A stretch of DNA of 64,000 nt from contig CAVOIP010000005.1 of assembly GCA_963696105.1 (NCBI GenBank), positions 620,001 through 684,000 on the forward strand, written 5' to 3'. The notes under the pieces were generated by a model. That model saw only the letters and a list, made by a program, of their open reading frames with translations, did no database searches and was not told the origin of the DNA. Below are positions 30,726 through 39,549 of this stretch, in pieces; the first letter of the stretch is position 1, and each line of letters starts with the position of its first letter. The position numbers and the translations under genes were made by a program. Origin of the DNA: CAVRTM01 sp963696105. Its GTDB lineage: Bacteria > Actinomycetota > Actinomycetes > Actinomycetales > Dermatophilaceae.

Positions 30726-32872
30726 GCGGTGATCCCGGAGGTGTCGGCGATGACGTCGGCCAGCTTCTTGCGCAGCGCCTCGTAGAAGACGTTGAGCGGG
30801 AACTCGTCGGGCAGCACCGCGTCGGTCATCCCCTTGGGCGGCCCGTCCAGCGGCAGCGCTGCGCTGCCCCTGGCCCAGGTCGAGCTCGGGTGGGTGGGGA
30901 CGTAGCGCGAGACCAGCTCGTAGGAAGCCATCCAGTGCGCCACCCGGGACCGGTCGATGCCCTCGCGGTAGAGCGCCTCCACCTCGGAGCCGAGGTCGAT
31001 CACGGCACCGGGCAGCCGCTTCCAGTCCAGGCTGAGCCGGTTGTCGGTCCAGCGCAGCACGTCATGACGGTGCAGGTAGGCGAACAGCAGCTGGCCGCCG
31101 AGGCCGTCGTAGTTGCGGACCCGGTCACCGGTGATCGGGAAGCGGAACAGCCGGTCCAGCACGATGGCGTACTGCGCCAGCCGGGCGTAGGGCACGCCCT
31201 GCTCCTCCAGCCGCACGGCCTCACGGAACGTGGTGAGGTCGCAGCGCAGCTCCTCCAGGGCATACATCCAGAACGGCATCCGCTGCTTGATCATGAACGG
31301 GTCGAACGGCAGGTCGCCGTGGCTGTGCGTCCGGTCGTGGATCAGGTCCCACATCGCGAAGGTGCTCTGGGCCAGGCCCTGGGAGTGGACCAGCCGCTCG
31401 GCGTCCGGGGGCAGCTGCAGGCTGAGCGTCTGCGCGGCGGCGGTGCTGATCCGGCGGAAGCGGGCGGCCTCGCGGTCGCAGAAGATCGCCCCCCAGGAGA
31501 ACCTGGGCACCTCGCGCACCGCCACCGTCTCGGGGAAGAGCACCGCCGAGTTGGTGTCGTAGCCGGGGGTGAAGTCGACGAAGTTGACCGCCAGGAACAT
31601 CGGGTTGTCGTAGGTCTGCTCCAGCTCGGCCAGCCACTGCGGCCAGACGACGCTGATGACCAGCGCCTCGACGTTGCGGTCGAGGTTGCCGTTCTGGGTG
31701 TACATCGGGAAGACCACCAGGTGCTGCAGCCCGTCCACGCGGTGCTGGTCGGGCCGGAACAGCACGAGCGAGTCCAGGAAGTCCGGCTTGCCGAACCCCT
31801 CGTCGGCCCAGCGGGCGAAGTCGAGCTGGACGGCCGCGAGGTAGTCCGCGTCGTGGGGGAAGCGCGGGGCCAGCGCGGCGATCTCGCCGGTGATCTGCTG
31901 CACCAGCCGGCGTGCCTCGGCGTGGTCGTGGGCCTGCCCGTCGATCGAGCCGTCCTTGGACTGCATCGGGCGGATCCGGGTGACCGCGTCCTTCAGGGCG
32001 AGCCAGTGCTCGTCCAGCTCCACGGCGTCGGCCGAGGCCGAGGCCGCGGTGGTCGCGCGGGCGACCTCGCGGTCGGTCGCGTCGTCGCGGTCGGTTGCCT
32101 CGTCGCGCTGCCCGGAGCCACCCGGACCCGCGGCCCAGGTGACGACGTTGGTCCACAGCGTCCGGTGGTCGAGCTCCTCGATCGAGTCGTCACCGAACAG
32201 GTCGGAGTCGGCGAAGACCACGACCCGGCCCCGGTCCACCTGCAGCGCCGCAGCCAGCGGCTGGCCGGCGGGGTCCGCGGTGGGGCTGGTGGCGGCGATG
32301 ACCTGCGCCCCCGGGGCGCCGTCGAGCTGCAGGACACCGGCACGGTAGAAGCAGGCGTCGGCCACGCCGGCGAGCAGCCCCTGGCCGACGGTGGCGCCGA
32401 TGTCGGCCAGCACCCACGTCGCGACGCTCTGGTGCCGGCGGGCGCCCTCCTGCACGGTGGTGCTGGTGACCGCGACCCCGAAGCGGCCGAGCAGCTCCTG
32501 CAGGTTGTTGCCGTACTTGTCCTGGTCGCACTCCGCGAGCACGACCAGACCGCCGCCGCCGCGGACGAAAGCCTCGATGAGGTCCAGCTCGTCGGCGGCC
32601 AGCCGCGGGGAGCCGGCGCCGGTGACGCGCTCGGCGCCCCGGTCGGCCGGGTGGGCGATCACCAGCACGTCGCCGGGACGGAGCACCTCCCCCGTGAGCG
32701 GGCCGTCGGTGTGGGCGTGGACGTCGAACCCGCGCCGGGAGAGCTCCTGGGCGGCCAGGGCGTAGCTGGCGTCGGCCGGGTTCACCGGGTTGATCTGCTT
32801 CGCGGTGTCAGGGCTCAGGCTCCAGGCCTCGCTGTGGGCCTCGTCGAAGACAAGACGCGGGAAGTTTTCCAT
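30722..32872 (-). CDS. DUF6421 family protein with an extra N-terminal domain
   Basis: This roughly 716-residue protein has two parts. The C-terminal part, about 470 residues, matches DUF6421 of actinobacteria: WLALKDAVTRIRPMQSKDGS, FARWADEGFGKPDFLDSLV, VFPMYTQNGN, FTPGYDTNSAVLFPETVAVRE and HDRTHSHGDLPFDPFMIKQ. The histidine- and acid-rich HDRTHSHGD suggests a metal site. The N-terminal part (residues 1 to about 235) looks like a DUF4350 or amidotransferase-like alpha/beta domain (VLVIAHPADR, FVRGGGGLVVLAE, VVVFADSDLFGDD), followed by an acidic linker. The ATG at 32872 has GGAG eight bases upstream; ATG 32884 is an alternative. No function is known. It heads the DUF6421-SDR-aldolase operon. 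Confidence 0.82.
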   Translation of the reverse strand: MENFPRLVFDEAHSEAWSLSPDTAKQINPVNPADASYALAAQELSRRGFDVHAHTDGPLTGEVLRPGDVLVIAHPADRGAERVTGAGSPRLAADELDLIEAFVRGGGGLVVLAECDQDKYGNNLQELLGRFGVAVTSTTVQEGARRHQSVATWVLADIGATVGQGLLAGVADACFYRAGVLQLDGAPGAQVIAATSPTADPAGQPLAAALQVDRGRVVVFADSDLFGDDSIEELDHRTLWTNVVTWAAGPGGSGQRDEATDRDDATDREVARATTAASASADAVELDEHWLALKDAVTRIRPMQSKDGSIDGQAHDHAEARRLVQQITGEIAALAPRFPHDADYLAAVQLDFARWADEGFGKPDFLDSLVLFRPDQHRVDGLQHLVVFPMYTQNGNLDRNVEALVISVVWPQWLAELEQTYDNPMFLAVNFVDFTPGYDTNSAVLFPETVAVREVPRFSWGAIFCDREAARFRRISTAAAQTLSLQLPPDAERLVHSQGLAQSTFAMWDLIHDRTHSHGDLPFDPFMIKQRMPFWMYALEELRCDLTTFREAVRLEEQGVPYARLAQYAIVLDRLFRFPITGDRVRNYDGLGGQLLFAYLHRHDVLRWTDNRLSLDWKRLPGAVIDLGSEVEALYREGIDRSRVAHWMASYELVSRYVPTHPSSTWARGSAALPLDGPPKGMTDAVLPDEFPLNVFYEALRKKLADVIADTSGITA

Positions 32873-32917
32873 CAGTGGCTCCATCGCACGGGGGTTCTTG
32901 CGGTTCGGCATCAAGGT

Positions 32918-32933
32918 AGCAAGGATTCTTGCT
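32918..32933. promoter_or_regulatory. Palindromic operator candidate between DUF6421 and the MFS pump
   Basis: AGCAAG and CTTGCT form a 6-bp dyad with a four-base spacer in the 160-base gap between the divergent DUF6421 and MFS genes. A second GCAAGAA copy lies about 30 bases closer to the DUF6421 start (on its strand). It may bind a regulator acting on both genes; no regulator gene is adjacent. Confidence 0.4.
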
Positions 32934-33031
32934 GTGTCGCAGCCTTGCCCGGGGCGGCGCCCCTGCCTGCGCCTGCGCCACCCCGGACCGGCACCCGGAA
33001 TACCGCGCGCCCCGGCCGGTTGTCCTCTTCC

Positions 33032-34563
33032 ATGAGCTCGACCTCCACCACGCCCTCGCCCGCCGCCGACGGGATCGGGTTCAGGTCCGAGCGCGGCCCG
33101 GTCCTCGGCGCGCTGATGCTGACCACCGGCCTGGTGGCCCTCGACAGCACGATCATCGCCACGGCGGTCCCCTCGATCGTGCAGGACGTCGGCGGCTTCA
33201 CCCAGTTCCCGTGGCTGTTCTCCATCTACCTGCTGACCGCGGCCGTCACCGTGCCGCTGTACGGCAAGCTCGCCGACGTGCTGGGCCGCAAGCCGTTGCT
33301 GTACGTCGGCATCGCCGTGTTCCTGCTCGGCTCGGTGCTCTGCGGGGTGGCGTGGAGCATGCCTGCCCTCATCGCCTTCCGGGCCGTCCAGGGCATCGGC
33401 GCCGGAGCCATCCAGCCGATCAGCATGACGGTGGTCGGTGACCTGTACTCGGTCGCCGAGCGGGCCCGGGTCCAGGGCTACCTCGCCAGCGTCTGGGGCG
33501 TGTCGTCCGTCGTCGGGCCGACCCTGGGCGGGGTCTTCTCGCAGTACCTGTCCTGGCGGTGGATCTTCTTCATCAACCTGCCGCTCGGCGCCGTCGCCGC
33601 CTGGATGCTCCTGCGCCACTTCTCCGAGAAGGTGACCCGGCGGCCGCACACCCTGGACTACACCGGCGCGGTGCTGCTGACGATCGGGTGCTCGCTGGTC
33701 ATCCTCGGCCTGCTCGAGGGCGGCATCGCGTGGGCGTGGTCCTCACCGCAGAGCCTCGCGGTCTTCACCATCGGCACCGCGCTGCTGGTGGCCTTCGTGC
33801 TCGTGGAGCGCCGCGCCGCCGAACCGGTGCTCCCGCTGTGGGTCCTGAGCCGGCGCACGCTCGCGGCGGGCAACCTCACCGCCGTGACCGTCGGGGCGAT
33901 GACCATCGGCCTCAGCTCCTACGTGCCGACGTACGTGCAGGGCGTGCTCGGCACCGGCGCCCTGGTGGCCGGGTTCACCCTCGCGGCGCTCACCGTGGGC
34001 TGGCCGCTGGCGGCCACGTTCTCCGGCCGTCTCTACACTCCGGATCGGCTTTCGGGACACGGCGCTGATCGGGGCGGCCTTCGTCCTGCTGGGCGCCGTG
34101 CTGTGCACGCTCCTGGGACGGACCACCCCCGTGTGGCAGGTCGCCGGCGCGTGCTTCGTGGTCGGGATCGGCCTGGGCTTCCTGTCCAGCCCCGATCGTC
34201 GTCGCGGTGCAGTCGGTCGTGGGCTGGGACCGGCGCGGGGTCGTGACGGGCACCAACATGTTCTCGCGCTCCATCGGCAGCGCCCTCGGCGCGGCAGTGC
34301 TCGGCGCCGTCGCCAACGCCACGCTGGCCGCCCACCTGGCCCGTCCCCCGGCCGCCGTGGCCCGCGCCTTGCCGCACGACCCGACCAGCCTCGTGCTCTC
34401 CGGCTCCTCCACCACCGCCCACGGTGCCGCCGCCGAGTTCGTCCGGGAGGCGCTGTACGCCGCCGCGCACCACGTGTTCGTCGGCCTCGTCGCCGTCGCC
34501 CTGCTCGCCGTCGCGGCACTGCTGCTGATGCCACGGCGGACCGAGCCCCTGACCTTCGACTGA
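33032..34563 (+). pseudogene. MFS drug-type efflux pump (DHA2/EmrB family), two frameshifts
   Basis: The N-terminal two thirds, from ATG 33032, shows DHA2 features: LMLTTGLVALDSTIIATAVP, YGKLADVLGRKPLLYV and VGPTLGGVFSQYLSWRWIFF, over about ten helices. The last third continues in two further frames: FRDTALIGAAFVLLGAV and GIGLGFLSSP, then VQSVVGWDRRGVVTGTNMFSR to the stop at 34563. Removing one base near 34036 and one C near 34195 gives about 510 residues with 14 helices. It is divergent from the DUF6421 operon and may export its product or a related toxic compound. Confidence 0.82.
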
Positions 34564-34754
34564 AGGTCAGGTTTTGGTCAAGAAACAACAGGTCGCGGGG
34601 TGCCTCCGAATGGATCCGACAGTGTCGGGTATCGCACACAAAGCACGCTGATGGCCGTTCACCTCGGAACTCGTGCTGGTACGGGCGTGTGGGGGGCTGC
34701 TGACCGCTCCCCACATCCCCGTTCCCCCATCGCGTGCGGACGGGAGGCAGTGCC

Positions 34755-34931
34755 TTGACCAAGAAACCATCCACCGCCGTTCGCGGCAAGCGAGGCGGTC
34801 GCGCCGCCACTGCGGAGCCGCTCGTGGCTCGCGCCGCCGGCCACCGCCAGGACTCCGGCGGCCCGCCGGGCGGCTCGCGCCGGCACGTGCTCACGCCCGC
34901 GCCGATGGACCCCTCGAACTGGCTCGGCTGA
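34755..34931 (+). CDS. Possible small basic protein with TTG start
   Basis: A frame of 58 residues begins at TTG 34755, seven bases after a strong GGGAGG ribosome site. It encodes a basic N-terminus (TKKPSTAVRGKRGGRAA) and ends MDPSNWLG. The region before it (34564-34754) is lower in GC and holds no other gene. The last part overlaps the convergent DksA-like gene. It matches no family I know and may be chance; the ribosome site is the main support. Confidence 0.3.
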   Translation: MTKKPSTAVRGKRGGRAATAEPLVARAAGHRQDSGGPPGGSRRHVLTPAPMDPSNWLG

Positions 34932-35289
34932 CCGACGCGCAGCTGATGCAGGTGCGGGCGGTGGGCCTCGCCTCGAGCCGGGCGGGCGCCACCGCCTCAC
35001 CGCACACCTCGCACCGGCCGTAGCGGCCCTCGGCGAGCCGACGCCTTGCAGCGTCGACCTCCTGCAGCCGCCCGCGGGCCTGGGCCGTCAACGCCTCGAC
35101 CTGCGCCCGCTCGAAGGCGATCGTGGCGCCCTCGGGGTCGTGCTCGTCGTCCAGGTTGGAGTCCAGTGCCGCCGCGACGATGTCGCCGTGGCCCCGGGTC
35201 AGGTCCGCCAGCAGCGCCAGCACCTCGCGTCGCTCGGCGGCCAGAGCCGCCGCGACCGTGGCGGCGTCCGGCTGCGGCGCGTCGCTCAT
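34891..35289 (-). CDS. TraR/DksA-family zinc-finger protein
   Basis: This 132-residue protein has an N-terminal helical part (ATVAAALAAERREVLALLADL, DLDDEHDPEGATIAFERAQV) and a C-terminal zinc finger (GRCEVCGEAV, RPTARTCISC), the DksA/TraR layout. Members bind the secondary channel of RNA polymerase; many actinobacterial ones are uncharacterised. The ATG at 35289 overlaps the stop of the pentapeptide-repeat gene (ATGA), so the two are coupled. Confidence 0.85.
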   Translation of the reverse strand: MSDAPQPDAATVAAALAAERREVLALLADLTRGHGDIVAAALDSNLDDEHDPEGATIAFERAQVEALTAQARGRLQEVDAARRRLAEGRYGRCEVCGEAVAPARLEARPTARTCISCASVSRASSRGPSARA

Positions 35290-35894
35290 CCCGCCACCAC
35301 GGCGCCGAGGGACTCGGCGATCAGCTGGGCCTGCAGGCCGTCGATGCGGGTGCCGCGCCACGACAGCCCACCCAGGTCGACACCGACCAGGTCGGCGCCG
35401 ACGAGGTCGGCCTCGGTGAGGTTCGCCGAGCGCAGGGTCGCCCGCCCGAGGTTGGAGTCGGCCAGCGAGGTCCGGTGCAGGTTGGCCTCGGACAGGTCGG
35501 CCTCCTGCAGGTTCAGCCCGGAGAGGACGAGCCCGCGCAGGTCGGCGCCGCGCAGCTGCACGAAGGACCAGTCACCCCCCTCGACGGTGACCGGCCGCAG
35601 CGTCACGTCGACGAACTCGCTACCGGTCAGCTTGCAGCCGCGGAAGGCGGCGGTGAAGAAGGAGGTGTGCGTGAAGAGGCAGCCGGTGAACCGGCTGCGC
35701 TCATGCGTCGAGGCGTTGAGCTGCACGCCACGGAACTCGCACCGGTCGAACGTCGCACCGGCGGACGTGACCTCGGTCAGGTCGCAGTCGACGAACGCGC
35801 AGTCGACGAACTCGCCGGCTCCGAGGTCCCTGGCGTACCAGTCCTCACGGGTGAACCGCTCCCCGCGGACGATCTCAGCCGGCCCAGTCCCCAT
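35286..35894 (-). CDS. Pentapeptide-repeat protein
   Basis: The 202-residue protein is built of five-residue repeats with central Leu/Phe (ADLRGLVLSGLNLQEADLSEANL, ANLTEADLVGADLVGVDL), which fold as a right-handed quadrilateral beta helix. Some such proteins mimic DNA and protect gyrase (Qnr/MfpA type); this one resembles generic members, and no such role can be claimed. The start is ATG 35894 (MGTGPAEIV); GTG 35900 is possible. It is coupled to the DksA-like gene downstream. Confidence 0.88.
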   Translation of the reverse strand: MGTGPAEIVRGERFTREDWYARDLGAGEFVDCAFVDCDLTEVTSAGATFDRCEFRGVQLNASTHERSRFTGCLFTHTSFFTAAFRGCKLTGSEFVDVTLRPVTVEGGDWSFVQLRGADLRGLVLSGLNLQEADLSEANLHRTSLADSNLGRATLRSANLTEADLVGADLVGVDLGGLSWRGTRIDGLQAQLIAESLGAVVAG

Positions 35895-36081
35895 GGGCAC
35901 ACTCTGGCACGCCGCACCGACGGGCGTCCCGCACACCGTCCCGGGGGTGCGTCCCTCATCCATTTGCGGGGCGCGGGGGCCCGGCGCGTGCGGTGGAGTT
36001 GGGGTAGCGGCCGGGATGGGCGGGATCCGGTGGCGAGCGCCTCGCGGCCCCGGCCGGCACAGCTCGAGAGGACAGCAGACC

Positions 36082-36474
36082 GTGAGCGATGTGGACGTGG
36101 TACGCCGGGCCTACGCGGCGCTCAACGCCGGCGACCTCGACACGCTGGAGAGCCTCTTCGCCTGGGACGCCGTGTGGACCATGCCGGGCACGGGCGCGAT
36201 GTCGGGGGTCCACCAGGGCTGGCCGGCGATCCGCGACGAGTTCCTCCTCCTGCTCGGCCCGCTGTCCGGTGGCACCCTGTGCGCCGACCTCGTCGACGTC
36301 GCCGTCGGTGAGAAGTACGTCGTGGCGATCCAGCGCACGTCCGGCTGCCTCAAGGGCCGCACCCTGAACGTCACGAGCTGCCAGCTGGTCCGGATGAGGC
36401 ACGGCCTCATCGCCGAGGTCAGTGGGCTCTACAGCGCTGACCAGCTCGCCGAGATCGGTGCCTTCTGGGTGTGA
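36082..36474 (+). CDS. SnoaL/NTF2-like domain protein
   Basis: This 130-residue protein has the cone-shaped NTF2-like fold of SnoaL relatives: VVRRAYAALNAGDLDTLESLF at the start, WTMPGTG and the C-terminal LIAEVSGLYSAD. Members include isomerases, cyclases and proteins of unknown role. It starts at GTG 36082 with a purine-rich GAGAGGACAG sequence upstream. It precedes the amidase gene on the same strand by 39 bases; a joint function is not evident. Confidence 0.8.
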   Translation: MSDVDVVRRAYAALNAGDLDTLESLFAWDAVWTMPGTGAMSGVHQGWPAIRDEFLLLLGPLSGGTLCADLVDVAVGEKYVVAIQRTSGCLKGRTLNVTSCQLVRMRHGLIAEVSGLYSADQLAEIGAFWV

Positions 36475-36513
36475 CGGCGCCGGCGGGGCGCTGAACGCCG
36501 GAGGCGGTCAGGC

Positions 36514-37932
36514 ATGATCTCGGCCATGCCCCACACCGCCCAGGACGCCACCGAGCAGCTCCTCGACCGGATCGCGACCGTCGACGTCCACACCAATGCC
36601 GTGTGCACCCGGCACCCCGACGCCCTCGCGCAGGCCGCGCAGCTGGACCGGGAGGCGTCCGAGGGTCGCCGGCGCGGCCCGCTGCACGGCCAGGCCGTCC
36701 TGGTCAAGGACAACATCGACACCGCCGACCTGCCCACCACGGCCGGGTCGCTGGCGCTCTCGGGCGTCCCCGCTCCGGGCCGGGACGCCGTGCTGGTCCA
36801 GCGCCTGCGTGACGCCGGCATGGTGGTGCTGGGCAAGACCAACCTGTCGGAGTGGGCCAACCTGCGCGACGAGGCCTCGACCTCGGGGTGGAGCGGGTAC
36901 GGCGGCCTGACCCGCAACCCGTATGCCCTCAACCGGTCTGCGGGTGGGTCCAGCTCGGGCAGCGGCGCGGCGGTGGCGGCCGGCCTGGCGCCGTACGCGA
37001 TCGGCACCGAGACCGACGGCTCCATCTCGTGCCCGGCCGCGTTCAACGGCTGCGTGGGCCTGAAGCCGACCGTCGGTGTGGTGCCCACGACCGGTGTGGT
37101 GCCGATCTCGGCGTCGCAGGACTCCCCCGGCCCGATGGCCAGGACGGTGCGGGACGCCGCCGCGCTGCTGTCGGTCCTGGCCGGCAACGGCACCGACTAC
37201 GCCGCCTCCGCGGCCACGGGCCGCCTCGCCGGCAAGCGCATCGGCGTCCCACGCAGGACGTACTTCGGCTACTCCCCGCACGCGGACGCCGCCGCGGAGC
37301 GGGCGATCTCCCTGCTGGCCGCCGAGGGCGCCACGATCGTGGACCACACCGACCTGCCTGCCTTCGCCGAGTCCGTGTGGGAGGACGAGCTGGTCGTCCT
37401 GCTCGCCGAGTTCCGGTCCGGGCTGGAGCAGTACCTCGCCACCCGTACCGGCGACGTGCCACGGACGCTGAAGGACGTCGTGGCGTTCAACCGCGAGCAC
37501 GCCGACGTGGAGCTGGCGCACTTCGGGCAGTCGCTGTTCGACCGCGCGCTGGCCGGGCCGGGGACCGAGGACGCGGCCTACCTCGAGGCCCGGGCCCGGT
37601 GTGTGGCGGCGTCGCGCACCGAGGGGATCGACGCGGTGCTGCGCGAGCACCAGCTCGACGCGCTCGTGACACCGTCGTACGCCCCCGCCAGCCCGATCGA
37701 CCTGGTCAACCCCGAGTCGTTCCCGGGCTCCTGCACCGGCGTCGCGGCGATGGCGGGCTACCCCCTGCTCACCGTGCCGACCGAGCTGGCGGCCGGCCTG
37801 CCGGTCGCGGTGTCGTTCTGGGGTGGCGCGCACAGCGAGAGGACCCTGGTCGAGATCGCGCACGGGTACGAGCAGGCCCGGGACCGGGCGAGCGGGCCTC
37901 TCCCGGAACCGACGTACCCGACCTTCGTCTGA
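36514..37932 (+). CDS. Amidase-signature family hydrolase
   Basis: This 472-residue enzyme has the amidase signature with the catalytic Ser-cisSer-Lys set: VLVKDNIDTA (Lys), AGGSSSGSGAAVAAGL and GTETDGSISCPA (the two serines). It hydrolyses a carboxamide to an acid and ammonia; the family includes indoleacetamide and other amide hydrolases as well as GatA, but no gatB/gatC lies nearby, so a free amide hydrolase is likely. Starts are ATG 36514 (MISAMPH) or ATG 36526. A hairpin terminator follows. Confidence 0.88.
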   Translation: MISAMPHTAQDATEQLLDRIATVDVHTNAVCTRHPDALAQAAQLDREASEGRRRGPLHGQAVLVKDNIDTADLPTTAGSLALSGVPAPGRDAVLVQRLRDAGMVVLGKTNLSEWANLRDEASTSGWSGYGGLTRNPYALNRSAGGSSSGSGAAVAAGLAPYAIGTETDGSISCPAAFNGCVGLKPTVGVVPTTGVVPISASQDSPGPMARTVRDAAALLSVLAGNGTDYAASAATGRLAGKRIGVPRRTYFGYSPHADAAAERAISLLAAEGATIVDHTDLPAFAESVWEDELVVLLAEFRSGLEQYLATRTGDVPRTLKDVVAFNREHADVELAHFGQSLFDRALAGPGTEDAAYLEARARCVAASRTEGIDAVLREHQLDALVTPSYAPASPIDLVNPESFPGSCTGVAAMAGYPLLTVPTELAAGLPVAVSFWGGAHSERTLVEIAHGYEQARDRASGPLPEPTYPTFV

Positions 37933-37936
37933 CCCA

Positions 37937-37955
37937 CCGCCCCCTTCGGGGGCGG
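37937..37955. terminator. Bidirectional hairpin between amidase and MFS genes
   Basis: CCGCCCCC and GGGGGCGG form an 8-bp stem with a three-base TTC loop in the 35-base gap between two convergent genes. Confidence 0.75.
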
Positions 37956-37967
37956 ACCACGGGGTCC

Positions 37968-39359
37968 TCAGGCGACCTCATGGGGGTGGTCCTCCAGGAG
38001 GGCCTCCACCGGCGGCTTGGCTGCGACCATCAGCACGCCGGAGAGCAGGGTCCCCAGCGCGCCGACCCAGAGGGCCGCGGTGCCCGTGTTGCTGGCGGCG
38101 GCAACCGCGGTGAAGATGGCCCCGCCGATGATCGTGCCGGGCTGGCTCATCGCCCCGATGAAGGCCGTCCCGGTCGCACGGCAGCTCACCGGGTAGCACT
38201 CAGCCATGAAGTACTGGATCGCTGCGTAGGGCCCGACGAGGAAGAACAGGCCGGCCCCATAGGTCAGGATGATCATGAAGGCGTTGGTGGCGATGGGGCT
38301 CAGCATGATCGCGAACGAGATGCCGGAGACGATCCAGCCACCGATGATGGTCCGCTTGCGGCCGACCTTGTCGCCGAGCCACCCGTGGAAGACGTAGCCG
38401 AAGTACGCCAGCAGGTTGATGATGATCAGCATCCAGAACGCATCCGAGAGCTTCACACCCTTCGCGTTCTTCAGGACTGAGCTGCCGAGGACGCTGAAGA
38501 TGGTGATCCCGAAGAAGTTCACGATCCAGGCCAGGGAGAGCACGATGGTGTTCCGGCGCAGGTGCGGTTCCCAGATGCGCTTCAGCGGAGCCGCGGACGA
38601 GTGCTCGACGCCGTAGGCGTGGGCAAGGGCGTGGGCCTCCTCTGACTGTCCGACCCTCTCGAGCTCGGTCAGCTTGTGGTGCAGCTCGAACTGCGGCGTC
38701 TCCTTCAGCTTCTTGGCGATGACCCCGACGATGATCGCGGCAGGCACGGTGGCCATCAGGTAGAGGGGTCGCCACCCCAACGAGGGAAGGAAGGCGAGAG
38801 CGAGAGCACTGGCCAGGAGGAAGCCCAGCGGCCAGCCGCCCTGAATGAAGGAGTAGTGGTAGCCGGGTCGCTTGCGCTTGTCGGCGACTTCGGTGACTTG
38901 GTAGACCTCGTTCATGTAGGTGGCATTGACGGCCTGCTCGGAGAATCCCAGACCGCCGAACGAACGGATCACCACCAGCAGCGTGCTGCTCACGAGCGGG
39001 ATGCCGGTCGGGATGAGGGCCGTCAGGCCGGAGACCACAGCCGTGCCACCGATCGTGGTCATCATGCCCTTGCGGCGCCCCAGCCGGTCGATGACGGGGC
39101 CGATGCCGAAGCAGACGATCGCGGTGCCGACGGCGATCCAGGTGTTGATGGCGTAGGCCTCGGCAGCAGTCCAACCGAACTGTGCCTGCATGGCGGGCAG
39201 CAGGGTGCCGAAAAGTCCATAGTCGAACACGGCGACAGTCCAGGCCAGCAGCGCCAGGACAGTGGCGATGCTGGTGTTCCGCTTGGAGAAGACCGGGAAG
39301 CGGCGCTTCTCGTCCGGCGCGGGTTGCGTGAGATCGACGTCGGGTTCCTGGATGGTCAC
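37968..39359 (-). CDS. MFS carrier, aromatic-acid/sugar porter type
   Basis: The 463-residue protein has twelve membrane segments, the MFS motifs DRLGRRKGMMT (helix 2-3 loop) and DKVGRKRTI (helix 8-9 loop), and a large central cytoplasmic loop with KLKETPQFELHHKL. It resembles sugar-phosphate/aromatic-acid symporters. It starts at GTG 39359. It is divergent from the pxpA-type operon, with about 1.2 kb of poorly coding DNA between, and probably imports the substrate of that operon. Confidence 0.85.
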   Translation of the reverse strand: MTIQEPDVDLTQPAPDEKRRFPVFSKRNTSIATVLALLAWTVAVFDYGLFGTLLPAMQAQFGWTAAEAYAINTWIAVGTAIVCFGIGPVIDRLGRRKGMMTTIGGTAVVSGLTALIPTGIPLVSSTLLVVIRSFGGLGFSEQAVNATYMNEVYQVTEVADKRKRPGYHYSFIQGGWPLGFLLASALALAFLPSLGWRPLYLMATVPAAIIVGVIAKKLKETPQFELHHKLTELERVGQSEEAHALAHAYGVEHSSAAPLKRIWEPHLRRNTIVLSLAWIVNFFGITIFSVLGSSVLKNAKGVKLSDAFWMLIIINLLAYFGYVFHGWLGDKVGRKRTIIGGWIVSGISFAIMLSPIATNAFMIILTYGAGLFFLVGPYAAIQYFMAECYPVSCRATGTAFIGAMSQPGTIIGGAIFTAVAAASNTGTAALWVGALGTLLSGVLMVAAKPPVEALLEDHPHEVA

Positions 39360-39549
39360 GAGGGGTCTTCCCTTCTGTCATGCCGGCGAGGAAGAAATCG
39401 GCGATCTGGCCCACGGTCGGCCAGCTGACGACCTCGGTGAGGTCGAGGTGGGGATGCGTCGCCCGAGCCCGCGCAACGCCTGGGGCTGTGCCGCACATCG
39501 GATGGACGGTCATGGTGACGACAGCCCGCCCTCGCCCGGTGAAGGCGTT
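39356..39549 (-). pseudogene. Gene remnant, possibly the C-terminus of a polysaccharide-deacetylase-like protein
   Basis: One frame reads RAVVTMTVHPMCGTAPGVA and EVVSWPTVGQIADFFLAG, which look protein-like and are reminiscent of the ending of PuuE-type polysaccharide deacetylases. The frame has a stop just upstream and does not end properly; a neighbouring frame has a TGA overlapping the MFS GTG as GTGA. A once-coupled gene with one or two indels would explain this. The assignment is tentative. Confidence 0.35.

Noticed and set aside
30890..34246. Giant plus-strand open frame (about 1100 codons) joining antisense DUF6421 with the MFS gene
   Set aside because: Only the part after 33032 has MFS sequence; the rest is the antisense of DUF6421 and has no protein-like pattern.
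34564..34760. Inverted TTGGTCAAG / CTTGACCAA pair around the small basic frame
   Set aside because: Nine bases separated by about 180 bases is within chance and no structure or gene context supports it.
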